Origin: Novosphingobium sp. NDB2Meth1
GTDB lineage: Bacteria; Pseudomonadota; Alphaproteobacteria; Sphingomonadales; Sphingomonadaceae
Assembly (NCBI RefSeq): GCF_900117425.1
Contig: NZ_FPEH01000022.1
Coordinates: forward strand, 1 to 64,000
DNA: 64,000 nucleotides
Direction: 5' to 3'
Of the stretch, positions 59,701 through 64,000 are shown one piece after another (positions within the stretch are counted from its first letter, which is position 1; every line of letters starts with the position of its first letter). A model generated the notes under the pieces. That model was not told the origin of the DNA, did not search any database, and saw nothing but the letters and a program-made list of their open reading frames with translations. A program made the position numbers and the translations under genes.

Positions 59701-60047
59701 ATCTGATCTACATGGGCAATGATGGGAGCGTCGTCGCCGATCAGACCCAGGTGAAGCGCTTGCTCGATCTGGTGCGGACTGCGGCCAAAGGCGTGACAGC
59801 CCCGGTTCCGCCAGCATTCCGGCCCTTCAATGCCCGAACGGCCGACGGACAGGACATGAGCGGGCCCTCCCAGCTTCTCAACGCCGCTATCCGCGCCATG
59901 ATTGACGCCAAGGAGGAGCGGGATCTCGACAGCCTTTTCTCGGCCGGTGCCACCACTGCGCTCTCCCACACCATCCGCGGTCTTGAGGACTTTGAACTGA
60001 TCGCCTTCGTCGTTGTGGAGCAGGCAGAGGCCGGAGCTGCATCGTGA
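56760..60047 (+). CDS. SNF2-type helicase with PLD-like N-terminal domain
   Basis: A GTG start after GGAGGAATCC gives 1095 residues. The N-terminal part (1-190) looks like the PLD-like domain of some defence helicases (QRLRIAASSFSIFAFEALRK) but I see no HxK motif. The helicase core has Walker A ADSVGLGKTFTALAVIKY, DESH in VIDESHNFRNN, motif III LSATPVNN, and C-terminal motifs SEGQNLQDCDFLVNYD and RIIQRFGRIDRIGSPN. Such helicases remodel DNA or translocate along it in restriction systems. Its stop overlaps the DUF4391 start (GTGA), linking it to the Mod-Res unit. Confidence 0.88.
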   Translation: MQIIDNINVLLGDALKKDIKRGQRLRIAASSFSIFAFEALRKELQQIEELQFLFTEQTFTAERATDGKTRERREFFIPKSKRVAGLSGTEFEIQLRNRLTQRAIARECAEWIRKKARFKSNASSAPMQQFLAVDGAPASVAYMPLSGFTAVDLGYAQGNAVSNFVNRFDEAMHTQSYIQLFDTIWSDPSRVEDVTEAICDHIASVYRENSPERVYFIMLYNIFHAFLEDIDEDVLPNDRTGYQESLVWQKLFNYQRDAATGIINKLETFNGCILADSVGLGKTFTALAVIKYYELRNRSVLVLCPKKLTDNWLNYNTNLKTNPFARDRFNYDVLCHTDLSRTSGSSNGIPLNRVNWGNYDLVVIDESHNFRNNDAFKEKETRYQKLMNQVIRAGVKTKVLMLSATPVNNRFNDLRNQLALAYEGHSDTLSEKLNTTASVEEIFRRAQAAFNRWSKLPPEQRTAETILTELDFDFFELLDSVTIARSRKHITTFYDMTDIGHFPQRLKPLSFRPPLTDVPGAMDLNEIVAQLTLLKLSVYAPTSYILPSRLAKYEALYDTDVSSGGGKLRQADRDKSLQALMTVNLLKRLESSIHAFRLTLGSLADNIRKTLEVVEDYRSGRSASSIVDYADDIETLEAEDDELEGFGAYRVGGKVRIDLADMDVPGFAHDLEADLALIDALLGEMTRITPDHDKKLQHLKSLIGEKLDRPINPGNRKVIIFTAFADTAHYLYDQIAAEMLAQHRLHTGRVTGSDAPKSTLGKGYDFQTLLTLFSPRSKEKAAIMPDEPGEIDILIATDCISEGQNLQDCDFLVNYDIHWNPVRIIQRFGRIDRIGSPNAQIQLANYWPDITLDDYIKLKERVENRMIIADVTATGDDNVLTAKASDTAYRREQLRRLQEEVIELEDVRTGISITDLGLNDFRMDLLNYVKEHGDLASTPKGLHAVVPAEPAKGLEPGIIFALKAVGGDASANRQNRLHPYYLIYMGNDGSVVADQTQVKRLLDLVRTAAKGVTAPVPPAFRPFNARTADGQDMSGPSQLLNAAIRAMIDAKEERDLDSLFSAGATTALSHTIRGLEDFELIAFVVVEQAEAGAAS

Positions 60048-60703
60048 CCCTCTATGCGTGGCCGCCGCGTACGGCATTTGGCCGCGCGATCCCGAAAAGC
60101 CGGATATACGGCGCCGCGCAGGTCCCGCGCGCGATGCAGGCCAAATTCGTCGATCAGGTCGAGCGCATGGAGTGGACCCACGTGCTTCGTGCGGATCGGT
60201 TGAACCTACGACCTTCGGCAGACGTCGAGGAAATAGCGGTCATCGCGATCGACCTGCATACGCCCGACGTCGAACCGGCAGTTCTGGTGGCGATCGAGAA
60301 GGCCATTCCGCGGCCTCTGATCCTCGAACTCAACCATGCCGGGCGCACTCGGATGGCAATGGCGTGGAAGCGCCCAAGCCAGGCGGAGGCGGGCAAGTGG
60401 GTTACCGCAACGCACGCCTTCACGGCTTGGGAAGCGGGGGACGCACCGCGTCAGGCTCTGCCCACCGCGCTGGACATGGGCACGCTCTATGCACGGCTGC
60501 TCGAGCCTCTGCTACCGCCTAAGCGAAGCGACGACGAGCCGATTGCAGCGCGTGTCGCCCGGGCTGAAGAGGCCGCACAGATTGAGCGTGAGATCACGCG
60601 CCTTGAAAATGCTCTGGCGAGGGAAAAGCAGTTCAACCGGAAGGTTGAGGTGAATGCGGCGCTTCGGGCGGCGAAAGCAAAGCTCGGGGAACTAAGGGGC
60701 TGA
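60044..60703 (+). CDS. DUF4391 family protein
   Basis: The 219-residue protein begins (M)TLYAWPPRTAFGRAIPKSRI and contains QAKFVDQVERMEWTHVLRAD and AVIAIDLHTPDVEPAVLVAI, the DUF4391 pattern I know from genes next to SNF2 helicases and type III-like methyltransferases. A coiled coil (EEAAQIEREITRLENALARE) closes it. It starts at a GTG overlapping the helicase stop by four bases. Biochemical role unknown. Confidence 0.85.
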   Translation: MTLYAWPPRTAFGRAIPKSRIYGAAQVPRAMQAKFVDQVERMEWTHVLRADRLNLRPSADVEEIAVIAIDLHTPDVEPAVLVAIEKAIPRPLILELNHAGRTRMAMAWKRPSQAEAGKWVTATHAFTAWEAGDAPRQALPTALDMGTLYARLLEPLLPPKRSDDEPIAARVARAEEAAQIEREITRLENALAREKQFNRKVEVNAALRAAKAKLGELRG

Positions 60704-60861
60704 TTGTATTGAATGGACGGTGGACGCTGGCGTAGCCGCTACGGGGGTATCGGCATCCACCCTTTGGGCGGGATGCTCCCATGGCTGCCCCATCCAAATT
60801 TGCCGATCAAGTGCCGCTGACTGTTCGACAAAAGCTGTCGTGGCCGCTAGGAATTTGGGCC

Positions 60862-62958
60862 ATGGACAAGATGAAAATGCACAGCCCGGACCTGTCTCAG
60901 GACAACATTGCCAAGATCCGCGCCCTTTTCCCTGATTGCGTGACAGAGGCCGCCGACGAGCAGGGCAATATCCGGCTCGCCGTGGATTTCGATCAGCTGC
61001 GCCAGACGCTTTCGGATCATATCGTCGAGGGCCCGCAGGAGCGCTATCGGCTTGACTGGCCCGGCAAGCGCGAAGCACTCCTCACCGCCAATGCTCCGAT
61101 CGCCAAGACCCTCCGCCCCTGCCGCGAGGAGAGCGTGGACTTTGACACCACCCAGAACCTCTTCATCGAAGGCGACAACCTCGATGCGCTGAAGCTCCTT
61201 CAGGAAAGCTATCTTGGCAAGGTAAAGCTGATCTACATCGATCCACCCTATAACACCGGCAAAGACTTCATTTATCGAGATAAGTTTTCGTCTTTGAAGG
61301 CCCAGTACGAGAATCTTACTGAGCAGCGCGACGCCGACGGCGGTCTGCTGGTAGCTAATCCTGAAACCAAGGGGCGGTACCATTCCGACTGGCTCACTAT
61401 GATCTACTCTCGCCTGAAGGTTGCGAGAAACCTGCTAGCAGAGGACGGTCTGATCTTCATCAGTATCGACGATGTGGAACAGGCTGCCCTGAAGCAGCTC
61501 TGCGCAGAAATATTCGGTGAGAAGAACTTTATTGCCCAGCTGACTTGGGAAAAGGGCCGAAAGAACGACGCGAAATTCTTTTCACTCGGCCATGAGTACA
61601 TGCTTGTGTATGCACGCAATCAGCTAGTGCTGCGTGAGCGAGGCGAAATTTGGCGCGAAGAAAAGCCTGGCGCTAAAGAAATTTGGGATGAATTTTTACG
61701 CCTGCGCGGCATCCATGGTGACAATTTTAGTCTAATGGAAAATGAATTAAGCGCGTGGTTTGCAGAATTGCCTAAATCTCACCCCTCTAAAAAATGGTCG
61801 CGATACAAACGCATAGACAAAAATGGGCCTTGGCGAGATGATAACATATCGTGGCCAGGAGGAGATGGTCCACGGTACGATGTCATCCACCCGGTTACCA
61901 AACAACCTTGTGCCGTCCCGGAGCGGGGATGGATCTATTCGTCCCACGAGACCATGATGGAGAAGATTAAAAGTGGAATTGTCGAGTTCCGTGCAGACCA
62001 TACTGATCCTCCTCAGCGCAAGACCCACATTCGACCGATCCCGGAGGAATTGGATGACGACTCTGATTTCTTAGAGGAAGTAGACGATGATCAGGGTGAT
62101 ACCGAACTGGCGACCCAAGTAAGGCCCTCTGTGATTTACAAACAGTCTCAAGTCGCTGTGAAATACCTTCGAAATTTGATGGGTGGAAAGGTCTTTAATA
62201 ACCCCAAGGATCATGAAGAACTGGCAAAACTCATTGCCTACGTTACCCCTCGCAATCCTGATGCGATTATTATGGATTTCTTCGCGGGTTCTGGGAGTAC
62301 AGCTGAAGCAGTCTTAACGGCAAATGCGACCGCAGGCACAAATTATAAATTTGTGGTCGTGCAGTTGCCCGAAGACCTTGATCAGGCCGCTGCAGCAACG
62401 ACGGGCGCAGCCAAGAAAACGGTGCAAAACGCCATCAAATTACTGGTTAAGTTGGGTAGGCAGCATCTGCTCTCCGAAGTCACGAAAGAGCGCATTCGCC
62501 GCGCGGGCATGGAGGTCTTGAAGGGGAATGTCAGTGAGGGCTGGAACCGAGACGTCGGCTTTCGCGTGCTGAAGATCGACAGCTCTAACATGAGCGACGT
62601 TTACTACCGTCCCGATGAGGTGAGCCAAGATGAGCTCTTCGGGCAAGTCGACAGCGTAAAGCCTGATCGCACCGGCGAGGATCTGCTGTTCCAGGTGCTG
62701 ATCGACTGGGGTGTGGAGCTGACCCTGCCGATCAACCGCGAAGCCCTGCATGGCAAGACCGTTTACTCGGTAGATGGCAATGCGCTGATCGCCTGTTTCG
62801 ACACCGGCGTCACTGATGAGTTGGTGAAGGAGATCGCCGCCCGCGCACCACTGCGCGCCGTGTTCCGCGACACCAGCTTTGCCCGCGATGCCGATCGCAT
62901 CAACGCCGAGCAGCTCTTCCGCCAGCTCTCGCCGGGCACCGAACTGAAGGCCATCTGA
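60862..62958 (+). CDS. mod: Type III-like adenine DNA methyltransferase (Mod), beta class
   Basis: From ATG 60862 (AGGAA upstream) the product has 698 residues: an N-terminal helical part, NLFIEGDNLDALKLLQESYL, catalytic DPPY in YIDPPYNTGKDF near residue 127, then a variable stretch, and the SAM-binding motif DFFAGSGSTAEAVL near 471. Motif IV before motif I makes it beta class, as in EcoP1I/EcoP15I Mod, which methylate N6-adenine and guide Res. Bases 61540-62350, between the motifs, are clearly AT-richer (about 42% GC in two 60-base samples), marking the target-recognition domain. An ATG at 60781 is an alternative start. Confidence 0.93.
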   Translation: MDKMKMHSPDLSQDNIAKIRALFPDCVTEAADEQGNIRLAVDFDQLRQTLSDHIVEGPQERYRLDWPGKREALLTANAPIAKTLRPCREESVDFDTTQNLFIEGDNLDALKLLQESYLGKVKLIYIDPPYNTGKDFIYRDKFSSLKAQYENLTEQRDADGGLLVANPETKGRYHSDWLTMIYSRLKVARNLLAEDGLIFISIDDVEQAALKQLCAEIFGEKNFIAQLTWEKGRKNDAKFFSLGHEYMLVYARNQLVLRERGEIWREEKPGAKEIWDEFLRLRGIHGDNFSLMENELSAWFAELPKSHPSKKWSRYKRIDKNGPWRDDNISWPGGDGPRYDVIHPVTKQPCAVPERGWIYSSHETMMEKIKSGIVEFRADHTDPPQRKTHIRPIPEELDDDSDFLEEVDDDQGDTELATQVRPSVIYKQSQVAVKYLRNLMGGKVFNNPKDHEELAKLIAYVTPRNPDAIIMDFFAGSGSTAEAVLTANATAGTNYKFVVVQLPEDLDQAAAATTGAAKKTVQNAIKLLVKLGRQHLLSEVTKERIRRAGMEVLKGNVSEGWNRDVGFRVLKIDSSNMSDVYYRPDEVSQDELFGQVDSVKPDRTGEDLLFQVLIDWGVELTLPINREALHGKTVYSVDGNALIACFDTGVTDELVKEIAARAPLRAVFRDTSFARDADRINAEQLFRQLSPGTELKAI

Positions 62959-62961
62959 GCG

Positions 62962-63078
62962 ATGGATCAAGCTTCGCTCACATCACTGCTCACCAAGCTG
63001 CGGCGCCAGGGGGTGATCGTGAACAAGGGTCCGCGGGCGGCGCCGCAATGGATGCTTGCAGAAAGAGATGCGCGATGA
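62962..63078 (+). CDS. Mini winged-helix ORF between mod and res
   Basis: A 38-residue frame starts three bases after the mod stop and reads MDQASLTSLLTKLRRQG with a wing-like VIVNKGPRAAPQWML. This is the last helix and wing of a winged-helix DNA-binding fold without the first half. No strong ribosome site is seen. It may be the remnant of a regulator or specificity gene, or a real mini protein. It overlaps the first of the TGCAGAAAG repeats. Confidence 0.35.
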   Translation: MDQASLTSLLTKLRRQGVIVNKGPRAAPQWMLAERDAR

Positions 63079-63185
63079 TTGCGGCCTCTTGCAGAAAGGT
63101 CGGGCGGATAAGTCCAAGGGATTCCGTCGTTTCCCTCTTTCTGCACAGCGGAAAATTCTCTTTCCAAAGTTATGAATGCAGAAAG
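63057..63185. repeat. TGCAGAAAG repeats between mod and res
   Basis: The nonamer occurs in direct orientation at 63057-63065, 63090-63098 and 63177-63185, and inverted at 63137-63145. All copies lie in about 130 bases just before the res gene. Chance occurrence of four copies is unlikely in GC-rich DNA. They could be binding sites of a regulator or duplication scars. Confidence 0.5.
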
Positions 63186-63199
63186 GGCCTGCGTCGGCC

Positions 63200-64000
63200 A
63201 TGAAGCTCAAATTCAAGGTTCAGCCCTACCAGACCATGGCCGTCGACGCGGTGGTCGATTGCTTTGCGGGCCAGCCCTTCAGCGTCGGTCCAGCCTACAG
63301 GATCGACCCGGGCAAGCGGAACCAGGCAGAGGCGTTTGACGATGAAGGGTTCCGCAACCCGGATATCGCGCTCACCGACGCGCAGTTGCTGACGAACATC
63401 AATGCGGTCCAGCGCCGGCAAAATCTCCCACAATCGCCATCCCTGACCAGCTTTGTCACGCGGGATGCGAAGGGCAGGGCGGTGCCCGCTCCGGCTGCCT
63501 ATCTCAAGAATATGGCCGCCGCCGCTCCGCTTCATCTCGATGTCGAGATGGAAACGGGGACCGGCAAGACCTACTGCTACATCAAGACGATGTTCGAGCT
63601 GAACCGGCGCTATGGCTGGTCGAAGTTCATCATCATCGTCCCGAGCATCGCCATCCGCGAGGGTGTCGCCAAGTCGCTTTCGATCACAGCGGAGCACTTC
63701 ACCGAGACCTACGGGAAGAAGGCGCGCTTCTTCATCTACAACTCGAAGCGTCTGCACGAGCTCGAGAGCTTCTCGTCCGATGCCGGACTGAACGTGATGG
63801 TCATGAACATCCAGGCCTTCAACGCCAGCGGCAAGGATAACCGCCGCATCTATGACGCCCTCGATGACTTCCAGTCACGCAAGCCGATCGATGTGATCGC
63901 CGCCAACCGGCCGATCCTGATCCTCGATGAGCCGCAAAAGATGGAAGGCAAGGCCACGGTCGAAGCGCTTCCCAAGTTCCGCCCCCTGTTCATCATGCGT
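63200..64000 (+). CDS. res: Type III restriction endonuclease Res subunit, 3' end outside window
   Basis: The frame from ATG 63200 stays open to the window edge (267 residues). The start [20 protein letters not shown] is a typical Res N-terminus, then a Walker [21 protein letters not shown], a motif Ia [13 protein letters not shown], and a DEAD-like [19 protein letters not shown]. Res subunits are SF2 translocases with a C-terminal PD-(D/E)XK nuclease (not visible here) that cut unmethylated DNA with Mod. It completes the helicase-DUF4391-Mod-Res order. Confidence 0.9.
   Translation, partial: MKLKFKVQPYQTMAVDAVVDCFAGQPFSVGPAYRIDPGKRNQAEAFDDEGFRNPDIALTDAQLLTNINAVQRRQNLPQSPSLTSFVTRDAKGRAVPAPAAYLKNMAAAAPLHLDVEMETGTGKTYCYIKTMFELNRRYGWSKFIIIVPSIAIREGVAKSLSITAEHFTETYGKKARFFIYNSKRLHELESFSSDAGLNVMVMNIQAFNASGKDNRRIYDALDDFQSRKPIDVIAANRPILILDEPQKMEGKATVEALPKFRPLFIMR

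Overview
The window looks like accessory DNA, a conjugative plasmid or integrative element, from a Sphingomonadaceae-type alphaproteobacterium. GC content is high, with G/C-rich third codon positions and dense ATGA/GTGA gene overlaps. The order of the F-type transfer genes resembles the transfer regions of large sphingomonad plasmids such as pNL1; that resemblance is recalled, not searched. I see no rRNA, tRNA, CRISPR array, replication initiator or housekeeping operon.

Layout. (1) 1-2.5 kb: the left end of an IS21-family insertion sequence (istA runs off the window) cuts off the 3' end of a tyrosine-recombinase gene. Small genes of unknown role follow, including a DUF7673-type protein. (2) 2.6-22.4 kb: a metal and stress resistance island, almost all on the minus strand. 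It holds a CzcCBA-type RND efflux system, a P1B-4-type heavy-metal ATPase with SPC and HEGST motifs, a truncated ZIP transporter, a CDF transporter facing a MerR/CadR-type regulator across a textbook MerR promoter, DUF305 and His-rich secreted proteins, and small Cys-rich secreted proteins. Membrane or stress genes fill the rest: MgtC, DedA, bestrophin, DUF3147, YnfA, a thioredoxin-reductase-like flavoprotein, a HAD phosphatase, two MliC-like lipoproteins, two SRPBCC proteins (one fused to DUF3703) and an orphan FliE.

(3) 23.1-44.4 kb: a lytic transglycosylase, three minus-strand genes of unknown role, an intergenic block of tandem 22-bp repeats and inverted repeats, then a compact F-type type IV secretion operon: pilin-traL-E-K-B-dsbC-like-traV-C-orf-trbI-S26 peptidase-traW-orf-U-trbC-N-orf-F-H-G. 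It should encode the envelope channel and pilus. No coupling protein (TraD) or relaxase (TraI) lies in the window, so DNA processing must be encoded elsewhere or be missing.

(4) 44.4-64 kb: a defence or DNA-repair-like island. It begins with a GntR regulator and small unknown genes, then a PD-(D/E)XK (NucS-like) protein, a GHKL ATPase carrying a C-terminal HExxH motif, and sbcC/sbcD. A divergent WYL regulator follows, with a perfect 15-bp palindrome in the shared intergenic region. It heads a co-directional series: a CoiA/DUF6035-like protein, an SNase-like protein, an SNF2-type helicase, DUF4391, a type III-like beta-class DNA methyltransferase, a mini winged-helix ORF and a type III Res subunit cut by the window edge. 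This helicase-DUF4391-Mod-Res unit with its possible accessories is the strongest candidate for an under-described system. The AT-rich stretch inside the methyltransferase fits exchange of its target-recognition domain.
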